Program-made: the position numbers and the translations under genes
The notes under the pieces: generated by a model
The model's database searches: none
What the model was told of the DNA's origin: nothing
Seen by the model: only the letters and a program-made list of their open reading frames with translations
NCBI GenBank assembly: GCA_049841155.1
Contig: JASGHI010000003.1
Span: 744,001-808,000 of the forward strand
From: ZC4RG30 sp049841155
Lineage (GTDB): Bacteria > Pseudomonadota > Gammaproteobacteria > Steroidobacterales > Steroidobacteraceae
Direction: 5' to 3'
Length of the DNA stretch: 64,000 nucleotides
In this document: positions 1-9,081 of the stretch, piece by piece
Layout: the number at the start of each line of letters is the position of its first letter
How positions within the stretch are numbered: position 1 is the stretch's first letter

Positions 1-617
1 GGTCGCAGCGCCCGGTGGACGGGCAGCTCACGGTCACCATCGGCAAGTTCTACCGCGTGACCGGCGAGAGCACACAGCACCGCGGCGTCGAACCCGACAT
101 CCATCTGCCCTCGCCGATCAGCCTCGATGAGGTGGGCGAGAGCGCGCTGGACGAGGCGCTGCCCTGGGACCGCATTGCTGCCGCTCCGTTCACGCCGTTC
201 CGCCAACCGGCCGCACTGCCCACGGCGCTGTCGCTGGCCCAGAACGACAATGCGCGCAGCCAGTCGGACCCGGACTACCGGCTGCTGATCGAGGACATCC
301 AGTCCTTCGAGGCACAGCGGCAGAAGAAGACGCTGTCGCTGAATCTGGAACAGCGCCGCGCGGAACGTACCAAGCTCGAGGCCGAGCGTCTGGCGCGCGA
401 GAACGCGCGGCGCACTGCCCACGGCAAGAAGGCGCTCACTTCGCTGTCTGCATCCGGCGAAGACGAGGCCGCTGAGGGCGCCGCGGCTGACGACCAGGAT
501 CTGCCGGATACGCTGCTGAACCAGACTGCGCAGATACTGGGCGACATCCTCTCAGCCGAGAGCCGCGCACAGCCGGCAATAGCACGGGAGCAGCGCCCGG
601 CGGCCGCGGCGCCATAG
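1..617 (+). CDS. prc: Carboxy-terminal processing protease Prc (Tsp), C-terminal part
   Basis: The frame enters from outside the window; its first full codon is at base 3, so about the last 204 codons are present. The segment KFYRVTGESTQHRGVEPDIH is the conserved stretch that follows the catalytic Ser/Lys region in S41A periplasmic proteases of the Prc/Tsp type. The rest is a charged helical tail rich in Arg and Glu (near 300-480), as in the C-terminal domain of long Prc proteins. Prc degrades periplasmic proteins from their C-terminus and trims FtsI and lipoproteins in Escherichia coli. The catalytic residues, PDZ domain and signal peptide lie upstream, so activity cannot be judged here. It converges on the coiled-coil gene that ends at 625. 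Confidence 0.85.
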   Translation, partial: SQRPVDGQLTVTIGKFYRVTGESTQHRGVEPDIHLPSPISLDEVGESALDEALPWDRIAAAPFTPFRQPAALPTALSLAQNDNARSQSDPDYRLLIEDIQSFEAQRQKKTLSLNLEQRRAERTKLEAERLARENARRTAHGKKALTSLSASGEDEAAEGAAADDQDLPDTLLNQTAQILGDILSAESRAQPAIAREQRPAAAAP

Positions 618-624
618 CGGGCGC

Positions 625-1692
625 TCAGAGCAGCAGCTTCTCCAGGTGCCAGAGGTCCTCGCGCAGGACATTCTGGCGCCACGGGCTGCCGGCTGCGCCG
701 CTTTGCTCCAGCAGCACCGGATCCAGCGAATCGGCCGCCGGCACCGTATCGGTGTCGCTGGCGTAACGCGCCACTTCGCGCAGGCGGTCCGCAATCTGCT
801 TCACTTCGATGGCCGAGGCGCCGCAGGCCTGCACGATGCCGCATGCCGAAGCGATCTGGGTCATGCGGTTCAGCAGCACCATGCCCTCGCCGGCACCTGA
901 ATAATCCGGTTCGCTGCGCCGCATCGCCATGGTGACGGGGTCGATCAGCTGCGTGGGCACCAGCCGCCGCGCAATCAGCTGCGCATAGGCAATGGCCACG
1001 CGGTTGATGGCACGGCGCGCCTCGATCGACAGTCCTGGGAATTCCACGGTGCCGGAGCGCTCCAGATCCTCCACGGCCTGGCGCGCGGCATGCAGGTCGG
1101 CCTGCGCCGCAACCTGCTCGGCCTGCATGGCGTGGCGCCGCCGCTGCAGGGCGCGGCGCTGGAAATATTTCCACCAGGCGCCATTTGCCGCCAGCTGCTG
1201 CTGCAGGGCCGCGAGTTTCATGCGCACGTCGGCGCTGTTGCGCTCGGCTTCAGCCAGCGCCCGGTGCAGCTTCTGCTGCGATTCGAACACCAGACGGTTC
1301 TGCTCGGCGGCATGGGCGCGGCGTTCGAGGTCCTCGCGCTGCGCGGCCAGCTCCCCGACCAGCGTCCCGATGCGCGCCTCGGCAAGGCTCCACAGGCCGC
1401 GCAACTGGTAGTGGACCAGCGCCTGCAGTCCGGAAGCCGGCACGGCCAGACGCGCCTCCAGCGATTCGAGCAGCTCGCGTACCCGCGACGTGGCGGCTTC
1501 CTGCAGCTTGATGCGGTCGCGCAAACGGTGGATTTCATCCTGGGCCTCACCGTAGGCCTTCTTGAGCTGCGCGCGATTGTGGAACAGCTGCAGTACGCGG
1601 CCATCCTCCGGTTCCTCGGGAGGAGACAGCACCAGGCGGCTGCGCAGCAGATTTCGGACAGCGGCGTAGGACGTCAGCAATCTCGGCTCCAT
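625..1692 (-). CDS. Coiled-coil protein of unknown function
   Basis: 355 residues from the ATG at 1692; a TTG three codons upstream is the alternative start. I do not recognise a family. Residues about 50-210 are a long Ala/Arg/Glu/Leu-rich stretch with heptad-like Leu spacing, predicted as one or two long coiled coils. There is no signal peptide or membrane span. It sits 37 bases after a DUF1249 gene and two genes after orn on the same strand, so it is probably the last gene of an orn operon. A structural or scaffolding role is possible, but nothing in the sequence assigns one. Confidence 0.7.
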   Translation of the reverse strand: MEPRLLTSYAAVRNLLRSRLVLSPPEEPEDGRVLQLFHNRAQLKKAYGEAQDEIHRLRDRIKLQEAATSRVRELLESLEARLAVPASGLQALVHYQLRGLWSLAEARIGTLVGELAAQREDLERRAHAAEQNRLVFESQQKLHRALAEAERNSADVRMKLAALQQQLAANGAWWKYFQRRALQRRRHAMQAEQVAAQADLHAARQAVEDLERSGTVEFPGLSIEARRAINRVAIAYAQLIARRLVPTQLIDPVTMAMRRSEPDYSGAGEGMVLLNRMTQIASACGIVQACGASAIEVKQIADRLREVARYASDTDTVPAADSLDPVLLEQSGAAGSPWRQNVLREDLWHLEKLLL

Positions 1693-1729
1693 GACCCGCA
1701 AGGCGCCGCCCCGCTGGCCAGCGGCCGGT

Positions 1730-2197
1730 TCAGCCCAGGCGGTGCCCCAGTTCGAGGCAATACTCCAGCCATTTGTTTAACATGATGTTGTACGTCCAGC
1801 GCTGATGCAGTTCACGATCCCCCGCCCGGCAGGCCGCGCCGCGGGCCGCCGGCACAGCCTCGGCCCATTCCCGGGCTTGCACCAGACGCGCATCACAATA
1901 GACGCTCAGCATCACGTCGGGATAGGTGGAAAGCTCTGCCGCCTGCGCAGGCACTTCCCGGCCGGCGCCGAACAGGTGGGTGAGATTCAGCGTCACCGTG
2001 TAGGCGGAACGCTCCAGCACGCGGACCCGCAATGAACAGCCCCGCTCCACATGCGACAGGCGCTCACCCGCAAGCCGTGCCGGATCACCGCAAAGTGCGC
2101 GCAGGCGCAGGTAGTTGCTTTCATACAGCTGCATCAGCGCGATGAATCCGCGCGGCTTGGCGCGCCAGCTGGATGGAAGAAGGAGATCGCCCTGCAT
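1730..2197 (-). CDS. DUF1249 family protein (YqiB-like)
   Basis: 155 residues, close to the 140 of Escherichia coli YqiB. Family signatures include an N-terminal helix with YESNYLRLRAL, a central beta region with SAYTVTLNLTHL, the strand YPDVMLSVYCDARLV, and the terminal block LHQRWTYNIMLNKWLEYC, which matches the conserved LHQRxEKxQxNxFLxxWLxYC pattern. The function of the family is unknown. In enterobacteria yqiB lies near nudF and cpdA; here it lies 13 bases after orn on the same strand, so transcription with orn is likely. Confidence 0.88.
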   Translation of the reverse strand: MQGDLLLPSSWRAKPRGFIALMQLYESNYLRLRALCGDPARLAGERLSHVERGCSLRVRVLERSAYTVTLNLTHLFGAGREVPAQAAELSTYPDVMLSVYCDARLVQAREWAEAVPAARGAACRAGDRELHQRWTYNIMLNKWLEYCLELGHRLG

Positions 2198-2210
2198 CGG
2201 GGCGACTATA

Positions 2211-2792
2211 TCACGCGTCTGCGGCGGGTCCTGCCGGCGGCAGGCGCGCCGCTTCGATGAACAGCTCGCTGCGGTAGAAGCGCAACTCGCGGATCGAATC
2301 GTGGATGTCGGAGAGCGCCAGATGCGCCGCCTCCTTCGTGAAGCGCGTGCCGATCGCGGGCGCCCAGCGTCTTGCCAGCTCCTTTACCGTGCTGACATCG
2401 AGGTTGCGGTAGTGGAAGTAGCGTTCCAGCTGCGGCATCTGCCGTGCGAGAAACCGCCGGTCCTGGCAGATGCTGTTGCCGCACATCGGCGACACGCCCC
2501 CGGGCACCCACTGGCGCAGGAACTCCAGCGTGCGCGCCTCGGCCTCGGCAAGCGGCACGCCACCGGCGCGGATGCGCTCCACCAGGCCGCTGGCGCCATG
2601 CTGCCGGGTGTTCCACTCATCCATCGCCGCGAGCACGGCATCGGGTGTGGCAATCGCCATCACCGGCCCCTCGGCCAGCACCTGCAGCTGCGCGTCGGTG
2701 ACCACGGTTGCAATCTCGATGATGGAATCCACGTCGGTCTTCAGACCGGTCATTTCCAGATCGATCCAGATCAGGTTGTCGCGATGCTGCAT
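2211..2792 (-). CDS. orn: Oligoribonuclease
   Basis: 3'-5' exoribonuclease that degrades two- to five-base RNAs, including pGpG from c-di-GMP breakdown. The start is placed at the ATG at 2792, so the conserved opening DNLIWIDLEMTGL falls at residues 5-17 as in the family. An upstream in-frame start (2888) would overlap rsgA on the other strand. The DEDDh signature is complete: D and E in IDLEMTGL, D in LDVSTVKELARRW, and H with D in the ALSDIHDSIREL block. It has 193 residues against 181 in Escherichia coli, the extra being a short Pro/Ala tail. It is divergent from rsgA with 46 bases between starts, the same orn/rsgA neighbourhood as in other Gammaproteobacteria. Confidence 0.95.
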   Translation of the reverse strand: MQHRDNLIWIDLEMTGLKTDVDSIIEIATVVTDAQLQVLAEGPVMAIATPDAVLAAMDEWNTRQHGASGLVERIRAGGVPLAEAEARTLEFLRQWVPGGVSPMCGNSICQDRRFLARQMPQLERYFHYRNLDVSTVKELARRWAPAIGTRFTKEAAHLALSDIHDSIRELRFYRSELFIEAARLPPAGPAADA

Positions 2793-2838
2793 GCGGCCGT
2801 CGGTCCCCAGGTGAGTCTGTGGCATTCTAGCAAGCAGA

Positions 2839-3783
2839 ATGTCCGCCATTGCTGATCCGGCTGATCCAGCCACGGAAGTGATCGCCACTTTCGGACGCTT
2901 CCTGCTGGTCCGGGACCGCGCTCACGGTCCGCAGCTGGCACGGCCGCGTGGCCGCAACCTCGACATCGTCTGTGGCGACTTCGTCATCTGCGAGCGCGAG
3001 GCCAGCAGCGACGAGTTGCTCGTCGCTGGCGTGCTGCCGCGCCGCACGGTGCTCCGGCGCAGCAACCTGCGCGGGCGCAGCGAGGCCCTGGCGGCCAATC
3101 TCTCGCTGCTCATCATCGTCATCGCGCCGGTACCGGTGCCGGATTTCTTCCTCGTGGACCGTTACCTGTGCGCAGCGGCCTGCGCCGGCCTCGAAGCGCT
3201 CATCGTGATGAACAAGAGCGATCTGGCTCTGCCGCAGGACATGGAGGCAGAGCTGGAAGGCTACACCCGCATCGGCTACCGCGTACTGCGTGTCGCCACG
3301 CGCGGGCCGGACAGCCTGGATCCGTTGCGCGCGGCGCTGGCTGGGCACACCGCTGCGCTGGTCGGACAATCCGGCGTGGGCAAGTCCTCGCTGATCCGCC
3401 ACCTGGCCCTGGATGCCGATGACGTGACGGTGGGCGCACTGATGCGCGCCGAGGAAGGCCGGCACACCACCACCGCCGCCCGGCTCTATGACTGCAGCCA
3501 TGGCGGCCGCATCATGGATTCTCCCGGGGTGCGCGACTATGCGCCGGCCATCGACGACCTCGACGCGGCAACGCTGGGCTTCCATGACGTGGACCAGCTC
3601 GCCACCGGCTGCCGCTTTCTCGACTGCCGCCACATGCAGGAACCGCAGTGCGCGGTGCGCGAAGCCGTGAGCTCGGGACGCATCAGCCAGCGCCGCTATG
3701 AAAGCTACCGCCGCCTGCGGCGCCTGTACGAAACCTTGTGGAGCCGGCGGCCCGCCACCGAGCAGGCACGGCGTCCCACCTGA
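2839..3783 (+). CDS. rsgA: Small ribosomal subunit biogenesis GTPase RsgA
   Basis: Circularly permuted GTPase that checks and releases factors from the maturing 30S decoding centre. Order: N-terminal OB fold, then the permuted G domain with G4 MNKSD, G1 GQSGVGKSSL, G2 region EGRHTTTAAR and G3 DSPGV. The C-terminal zinc-binding domain has GCRFLDCRHMQEPQCAV, supplying the Cys/Cys/His/Cys ligands. 314 residues is the usual size. The ATG at 2839 is the first start after the divergent orn gene. Confidence 0.96.
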   Translation: MSAIADPADPATEVIATFGRFLLVRDRAHGPQLARPRGRNLDIVCGDFVICEREASSDELLVAGVLPRRTVLRRSNLRGRSEALAANLSLLIIVIAPVPVPDFFLVDRYLCAAACAGLEALIVMNKSDLALPQDMEAELEGYTRIGYRVLRVATRGPDSLDPLRAALAGHTAALVGQSGVGKSSLIRHLALDADDVTVGALMRAEEGRHTTTAARLYDCSHGGRIMDSPGVRDYAPAIDDLDAATLGFHDVDQLATGCRFLDCRHMQEPQCAVREAVSSGRISQRRYESYRRLRRLYETLWSRRPATEQARRPT

Positions 3784-3791
3784 GACGCAAA

Positions 3792-3809
3792 GGCTGACCT
3801 GCTTCAGCC
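3792..3809. terminator. Small hairpin between convergent rsgA and recR
   Basis: Perfect 6-base arms GGCTGA and TCAGCC with a 6-base loop, just after the rsgA stop and overlapping the recR stop. There is no T-run on either side, so this is at best a weak bidirectional terminator or transcript end. Confidence 0.3.
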
Positions 3810-4403
3810 CAGGCTCTGCCGCCCCTGCAACGCATGCGCGAGCGTGCCGCCGTCGACATACTCCAGCTCGCCCCCGAAAGGCACGCCATGCGCGATGCGG
3901 CTGGTACGGATGCCACGCGCGCGCACCAGCTCGCCGATGAAGTGCGCCGTCGCCTCGCCCTCCACGGTGGAATTGGTGGCGAGGATCACCTCACGCACCG
4001 CGCCTTCCTCCAGCTGCAGCAGCAGGTCCGGCAGCCCCAGTTGCTCGGGACCGACGCCGTCCAGCGGCGACAGATGCCCCATCAGCACGAAGTAGCGCCC
4101 GCGGAAGCTGCCGGAATTCTCCACGGCCATCACGTCGGCCGGTGACTCCACCACGCACAGCTGGCTGGCATCGCGCTCCGGTGCCGCGCACAGCGTGCAC
4201 AGCGGACCCTCGGCCAGCATGCGGCAGCGGCCGCAGCGCCCCACCGCATCCAGCGCCTTTTCCAGCGCGCCGGCGAGCTCGCGCGCCGCGCCGCGCTGCT
4301 CCTGCAGCAGGCGGAAAGCCAGACGCTGGGCCGTCTTCGGCCCCACGCCCGGCAGCGCATTGAGGGCTGCGATCAACCGTGCCAGCGCCGGAGGATGCTT
4401 CAC
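3804..4403 (-). CDS. recR: Recombination mediator protein RecR
   Basis: Acts with RecF and RecO to load RecA on single-stranded gaps. 199 residues, the standard length. Order: N-terminal helix-hairpin-helix with ALPGVGPKTAQRLAF, a zinc finger (CGRCRMLAEGPLCTLC), and a TOPRIM domain that begins at LCVVESPADVMAVENSG and includes the Glu-rich segment. The ending with HGVPFGGELEYVDGGTLAHAL is typical. It is the last gene of the dnaX-ybaB-recR operon, 10 bases after ybaB. Confidence 0.97.
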   Translation of the reverse strand: MKHPPALARLIAALNALPGVGPKTAQRLAFRLLQEQRGAARELAGALEKALDAVGRCGRCRMLAEGPLCTLCAAPERDASQLCVVESPADVMAVENSGSFRGRYFVLMGHLSPLDGVGPEQLGLPDLLLQLEEGAVREVILATNSTVEGEATAHFIGELVRARGIRTSRIAHGVPFGGELEYVDGGTLAHALQGRQSLG

Positions 4404-4413
4404 CGCGCGCAGC

Positions 4414-4737
4414 TCAGAACGGCAGCTTCATGCCCGGCGGCAGCGACATGCCCGCCATCGCGCCGGCCATCTTCTCGTTCACCGCCGTGGTGACGCGGTG
4501 CACGGCATCGTTCACCGCCGCGGCGACCAGATCCTCCAGCACCTCGCGCTCCTCGGTGAGCAGGGCCTGTTCGATCTGCACCCGCGACACCTCGTGCTTG
4601 CCATTCATCGTCACCTTGACCATGCCTCCGCCGGCCTCGCCCGTGACGCTGATCTGCGCGACCTGGGCCTGGGCCTTCTGCAGGTTCTCCTGCATTGCCT
4701 GGGCCTGCTTGAGCAGATTGCCGATGTTTCCTCGCAT
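4414..4737 (-). CDS. ybaB: Nucleoid-associated protein, YbaB/EbfC family
   Basis: 107-residue DNA-binding dimer of the YbaB/EbfC family. It has the typical opening (MRGNIGNLLKQAQAMQENLQ), the central GMVKVTMNGKHEVSRVQIE strand region, the LEDLVAAAVNDAV helix and a Met/Gly/Pro-rich tail. It lies 6 bases after dnaX and 10 before recR, the conserved arrangement. Confidence 0.96.
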   Translation of the reverse strand: MRGNIGNLLKQAQAMQENLQKAQAQVAQISVTGEAGGGMVKVTMNGKHEVSRVQIEQALLTEEREVLEDLVAAAVNDAVHRVTTAVNEKMAGAMAGMSLPPGMKLPF

Positions 4738-4743
4738 GATGTT

Positions 4744-6369
4744 CTAAGGCTCCTCGGTACGGTTCGGACGGACGGATTCGCTGAAGATGCTGGCGCCGAG
4801 CTCGTTCTGCAATGCCTGCACGGTGGGATCCTGATCCAGCCGCGCGCGCGCCGCAGCCTGCGCCGCCTCGGCATCGCGGTCGCGCTGCCGCGCAGGGGTT
4901 GCAGGCTCGGTCTGCGTGGCCACGCTGATCTGCACCCGCAGGCTCTCGCCGGCATAGCGCGACAGCGCCGCAGCGAGTTTCTCTTCACTGGCAGCGGAGC
5001 GTATCGACTGGCTGCGTGGGTCGAGCTGCAGCTGCAGCACGGCGCCGCGCCGCTCCAACAGTGCGCAATGCGTCGCGAGCTGGCGAGCAAGACCGGATAT
5101 CTCCAGCTGGCTGACGATGCGGCTCCAGTTCTCCGGCACAAACGGCAGCGCATCCCCCGCCGCCCCGGTCTGTATCGCCGCGGCACCGGTGCGCGGCACA
5201 GCAGCCGTGCCGCCGGATCCGGAACCATCGGCCGAAGCGCCCATGCGTGCGGACGCCGGAGCCGCTCCCGGCAACGATTCAGTGCCCGGGCGGAACACCA
5301 GCATGCGCAGCAATGTCATGGCAAAGGCGCTGCGCGCATCGGCTGCGAACGGCAGATCGCGCCGTCCCAGGAGACCGATCTGGTAGTACAGCTGCAGGTC
5401 CTCGGCCGCGATGGCTCCGGCCAGCTGCGCCAGCGCCTCGGCCGGCACATCGCCTTCCTCGTCGAAGACACTGCCGGTGGTCTGGTAGAGAGCCACCTGG
5501 GCCAGCAGGCTCAGCAGTTCGTCCAGCAGCTGCGCATAGTCCGGCGACCATTGCTCCAGCGCGCGTGCTTCGCCGAGCAGCGCGGCGGGCTGGCCCTGCG
5601 CCAGCGCACGCGCCAGTCCCAGCACCTGCTGGCGGTCCACGGTCCCCAGCATCGATCGCGCATCGGCCTCGGTCACGCCGCCATTGCCGAAGGCCAGCAG
5701 CTGATCGAGCAGCGACAGCGCATCACGCAGGCTGCCGTCCGCCGCCACGGCGAGCAGCCTCAGCGCCGCAGCCTCCGCCGCAATGCCCTCGGCCGCGAGG
5801 ATGTGCGCGAGCCTGTCGGCGATCAGGGCAGCGGGCAGACGCTTGAGGTTGAACTGCAGGCAGCGCGACAGCACCGTGACCGGCAGCCGCTGCGGATCGG
5901 TGGTCGCCAGCAGGAACTTCACATGTGGCGGCGGTTCCTCCAGCGTCTTGAGCAGCGCATTGAAGGAATGCTGCGACAGCATGTGCACTTCGTCGATGAG
6001 GTAGACCTTATAGCGGCCCCGCGAAGGCATGTACTGCACGTTCTCGAGCAGGTCGCGCGTGTCCTCGACCTTGGTGCGCGAGGCGGCATCCACTTCGATC
6101 AGGTCGACGAAACGGCCTGCGTCGATGTCCTGGCAGGCGCTGCACTCGCCGCAGGGCGTGGCCGTGACGCCGGTCTCGCAGTTCAGGCACTTGGCGAAGA
6201 TGCGCGCCACGGTGGTCTTGCCGACGCCACGCGTGCCCGTGAACAGGAAGGCATGGTGCACCCGCCCCTCGCGCAGTGCGTTGGTCAGCGCACGCAGCAC
6301 ATGCTCCTGCCCCGCCATCTCCTCGAAGGTGCGGGGGCGCCACTTGCGGGCAAGGGCCGTATAGCTCAT
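4744..6369 (-). CDS. dnaX: DNA polymerase III subunit gamma/tau
   Basis: Clamp-loader ATPase subunit. The start at 6369 gives the canonical MSYTALARKWRP opening. The frame stays open up to 6438 but would run into the SRP RNA gene. Motifs: Walker A GTRGVGKTT, zinc-binding Cys cluster CLNCETGVTATPCGECSACQ, Walker B YLIDEVHML and sensor 1 LLATTDPQ. The Ala/Gly-rich linker lies around residues 375-430. The C-terminus ends with a LQNELGASIFSESVRP block resembling the end of Escherichia coli tau. At 541 residues it looks like a complete tau; I see no A-rich slippery site for programmed gamma synthesis in the middle of the gene. Confidence 0.95.
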   Translation of the reverse strand: MSYTALARKWRPRTFEEMAGQEHVLRALTNALREGRVHHAFLFTGTRGVGKTTVARIFAKCLNCETGVTATPCGECSACQDIDAGRFVDLIEVDAASRTKVEDTRDLLENVQYMPSRGRYKVYLIDEVHMLSQHSFNALLKTLEEPPPHVKFLLATTDPQRLPVTVLSRCLQFNLKRLPAALIADRLAHILAAEGIAAEAAALRLLAVAADGSLRDALSLLDQLLAFGNGGVTEADARSMLGTVDRQQVLGLARALAQGQPAALLGEARALEQWSPDYAQLLDELLSLLAQVALYQTTGSVFDEEGDVPAEALAQLAGAIAAEDLQLYYQIGLLGRRDLPFAADARSAFAMTLLRMLVFRPGTESLPGAAPASARMGASADGSGSGGTAAVPRTGAAAIQTGAAGDALPFVPENWSRIVSQLEISGLARQLATHCALLERRGAVLQLQLDPRSQSIRSAASEEKLAAALSRYAGESLRVQISVATQTEPATPARQRDRDAEAAQAAARARLDQDPTVQALQNELGASIFSESVRPNRTEEP

Positions 6370-6433
6370 CGGTGGTCGCGCGGCCTCATCGGCATGTGGG
6401 GGGGTGGAGGCGGCCCGCACCAGCTTGATCTCC

Positions 6434-6530
<97 letters not shown>

Positions 6531-6659
6531 TGCAGACCCTTACGCTGACCTGGCCGGCGCCCGGATCTGGGCGACCGGAACCCGGCCGCGCGCGGATTAT
6601 AGCCAAGCTCTACCTAGAGATGCGGCCCACCGAAAGTCGTTTGGGAATCTTTCTCGATT

Positions 6660-6678
6660 GCAAATGCGAATTGTTCTT
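6660..6678. promoter_or_regulatory. Weak candidate Fur box upstream of the first siderophore receptor
   Basis: The 19 bases match the classical Fur consensus GATAATGATAATCATTATC at 11 positions, about the level of many real but weak boxes. They lie 64 bases upstream of the receptor start, in an AT-richer stretch. The position and the iron-uptake gene downstream are the main support. Confidence 0.35.
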
Positions 6679-6741
6679 ATATACTTCTGCGCATTCCGCA
6701 CAACAAAGTTGCGATTTCACAACGCATAGTCAGGAGTGTTC

Positions 6742-9081
6742 GTGTCAAAGATCGAAGACCGCGGTTCGCCCCGGACAACATCGCTTTCCGCCCCCAAGCT
6801 GTTTGCAGCCACCATGGGCGTCACCCTCGCCTCCACCGCCGCTTCCATGTACGCGGGCGCCGCCGAGGTCAAGGCCGATGAAGATGCGGCCCAGCTCGGC
6901 AAAGTCTCGGTCCAGGACGAGGTCGAGGACAACTTCAAGTCCGACGTGGCCTCGTCACCCAAATACACCGCACCCCTGGTCGACACGCCCAAGTCGATCA
7001 CGGTGATCACCGAGCAGGTGATGCAGAGCACCGGCGCAACCTCGCTGGTCGAAGCGCTGCGCACCACGCCGGGCATCACGCTGGGCGCCGGTGAAGGCGG
7101 CAACCCGGTGGGCGACCGCCCCTTCCTGCGCGGCTTCGATGCGCAGAGCAGCACCTACGTCGACGGCGTGCGCGACATCGGTGCGCAGTCGCGTGAAGTG
7201 TTCAACCTCGAGGCCATCGAAGTCACCAAGGGCCCGGATGGCACGGTCGGCGGCCGCGGCAGCGCCGGCGGCAGCCTCAACCTGGTCAGCAAGACGCCGA
7301 AGCTGGAGCCTTTCCTGCGCGGCAGCGTGGGACTGGGCAGCGCGGACTACAAGCGCGCCACCATCGACGGCAACCTGCCGCTGGGCGAGACCACCGCGCT
7401 GCGCCTGAACGCGCTGTACCACGATGCCGATGTCGCCGGCCGCGACGAGGTCTACAACAAGCGCTGGGGTGTAGCGCCCTCCATCGCCTTCGGCCTCGGC
7501 ACCGATACTCCCATCACGCTCAGCCACTATCACCTGCAGAGCCACAACCTGCCCGACACCGGCATTCCCTACGACAATCCGACCTACCGCGCGCGCGCCG
7601 ACGTGACGCGTGTGCTCGGCACTGGCCGGGGCACTGCGGTAGACGTGGACTACAGCAATTTCTATGGCCTGGTCGACCGCGACTTCTACCGCGATCACGC
7701 CGACATCACCACGCTGCGCGCCGAGCACCGCTTCAGCGACGCACTGACGCTGCGCAATACGGCGCGCTACTCGCGCACCGCGCAGGACTATGTGTGGACC
7801 CAGCCCGACGACAGCCAGGGCAACATCTACTACGGCTATGTCTGGCGCCGCATCAACACCCGCGCCACCACCGTGCATACCATCGCCGACCAGTTGAGCC
7901 TGTCGGGCGTATTCGCCACCGGCGCGCTGCAGCACTCCTACGCCGCGGGCGTCGAGATCAGCCGCGAGGATGGCGAGAATTACTCCTATGTCGCAACGCC
8001 AGGCACCGGCAGCGGCGCCAGCCTCACCGGCACGGCACCGAACCAGGTCCCGAACCCGGCCTGGAGCTGCGGCCCGAACGTCGGCGCTCCCGGCGGCTAC
8101 AACTGCACCAGCCTGTTCGACCCGAACCCGCACGATCCGTGGGCAGGCACCATCTCCCGCTCGCCGAACCCATCGAGCACGGCGGTCGCCAACACCCGTT
8201 CGCTGTACATCTTCGACACCATCACTCTGACGCCCAAGTGGCTGCTGAATCTCGGTGTGCGCGGCGACCACTACGAGACCGAGACGCTCGGCGCCATCGC
8301 CAACAACACCCGCCCGCAGATCAACTACAGCGATGACATGTTCAACTGGCAGGCTGGCCTGGTGTTCAAGCCGGCGGCCAATGGCAGCATCTACGCCTCG
8401 TACGCCACCTCCTCCACGCCACCCGGCACCACGCTGGCGCAGGGCAGCGAGACGCAGGGCCTGACGCTGACCACACAGGATCTGGCGCCGGAGGAAAACC
8501 GTTCCTACGAGCTCGGCACCAAGTGGGATCTGGCGGGCAATCGCCTAGCCGTGACCGCAGCGCTGTTCCGCACCGAGACCACCAACGCGCGCATCACCCT
8601 GCAGGACGGCACCGTCCAGATGGCCGGCGAGAAGCGTGTGCAGGGCTTGGAACTGGGCGCTTCGGGCAACATCACCGACAGATGGCAGGTCTTCGGCGGC
8701 TACACCTATCTCGACAGCGAGCTGGTGCGCGCCGGCGGCAGCGGCGCAAGCTTCGGGCTGCAGGACGGCATGCAGTTCCCCAATACGCCCAAGCAGAGCG
8801 CCAGCCTGTGGACGACGTTCAACATCCTGCCGAACCTCTCGGTGGGTGGCGGCGGCAACTACATGGCGAAGGTCTGGGGCAGCCAGGCCAGCAACAAGTG
8901 GGCGCCGTCCTATGTGCGCTGGGATGCCATGGCGAACTACGACATGAGCGAAACCTGGGGCTTCCAGGTCAACGTGCAGAACCTGACCAACAAGCGCTAC
9001 TTCGACCGCGCCTATCCCACGCACTACCTGGGCATCGCACCGGGCCGTTCGGCAACCATCACGGCCAACGTGAAGTTCTGA
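6742..9081 (+). CDS. TonB-dependent siderophore receptor, Fiu-like
   Basis: Outer-membrane ferric-siderophore receptor, 779 residues. The AGGAG at 6732-6736 selects the GTG at 6742; the GTG at 6736 overlaps that ribosome site. A signal peptide ends near AGAAEVKA. The plug domain (about 50-190) contains TPKSITVITEQVM, FLRGFDAQSSTYVDGVRD and the motif EVTKGPDGTVGGRGSAGGS. This TGGRG-like turn and FLRGFD pattern are those of catecholate receptors of the Fiu/PiuA group. The barrel ends in ATITANVKF with a terminal Phe. It overlaps the downstream Sel1 gene by one base, so the two are co-transcribed. A weak Fur-box candidate precedes it. Confidence 0.9.
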   Translation: MSKIEDRGSPRTTSLSAPKLFAATMGVTLASTAASMYAGAAEVKADEDAAQLGKVSVQDEVEDNFKSDVASSPKYTAPLVDTPKSITVITEQVMQSTGATSLVEALRTTPGITLGAGEGGNPVGDRPFLRGFDAQSSTYVDGVRDIGAQSREVFNLEAIEVTKGPDGTVGGRGSAGGSLNLVSKTPKLEPFLRGSVGLGSADYKRATIDGNLPLGETTALRLNALYHDADVAGRDEVYNKRWGVAPSIAFGLGTDTPITLSHYHLQSHNLPDTGIPYDNPTYRARADVTRVLGTGRGTAVDVDYSNFYGLVDRDFYRDHADITTLRAEHRFSDALTLRNTARYSRTAQDYVWTQPDDSQGNIYYGYVWRRINTRATTVHTIADQLSLSGVFATGALQHSYAAGVEISREDGENYSYVATPGTGSGASLTGTAPNQVPNPAWSCGPNVGAPGGYNCTSLFDPNPHDPWAGTISRSPNPSSTAVANTRSLYIFDTITLTPKWLLNLGVRGDHYETETLGAIANNTRPQINYSDDMFNWQAGLVFKPAANGSIYASYATSSTPPGTTLAQGSETQGLTLTTQDLAPEENRSYELGTKWDLAGNRLAVTAALFRTETTNARITLQDGTVQMAGEKRVQGLELGASGNITDRWQVFGGYTYLDSELVRAGGSGASFGLQDGMQFPNTPKQSASLWTTFNILPNLSVGGGGNYMAKVWGSQASNKWAPSYVRWDAMANYDMSETWGFQVNVQNLTNKRYFDRAYPTHYLGIAPGRSATITANVKF

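Noticed and set aside
2793..2888. N-terminal extension of oligoribonuclease to 2888
   Set aside because: Would overlap rsgA on the other strand and precede the conserved DNLIWIDLEMTGL by 36 residues.
6736..6741. GTG at 6736 as start of the first receptor
   Set aside because: It overlaps the AGGAG ribosome site; the GTG at 6742 has correct spacing.
6955..8271. A 438-codon minus-strand frame inside the first siderophore receptor
   Set aside because: The plus strand has plug and barrel motifs throughout; the antisense translation is Ala/Val/Arg-rich noise.
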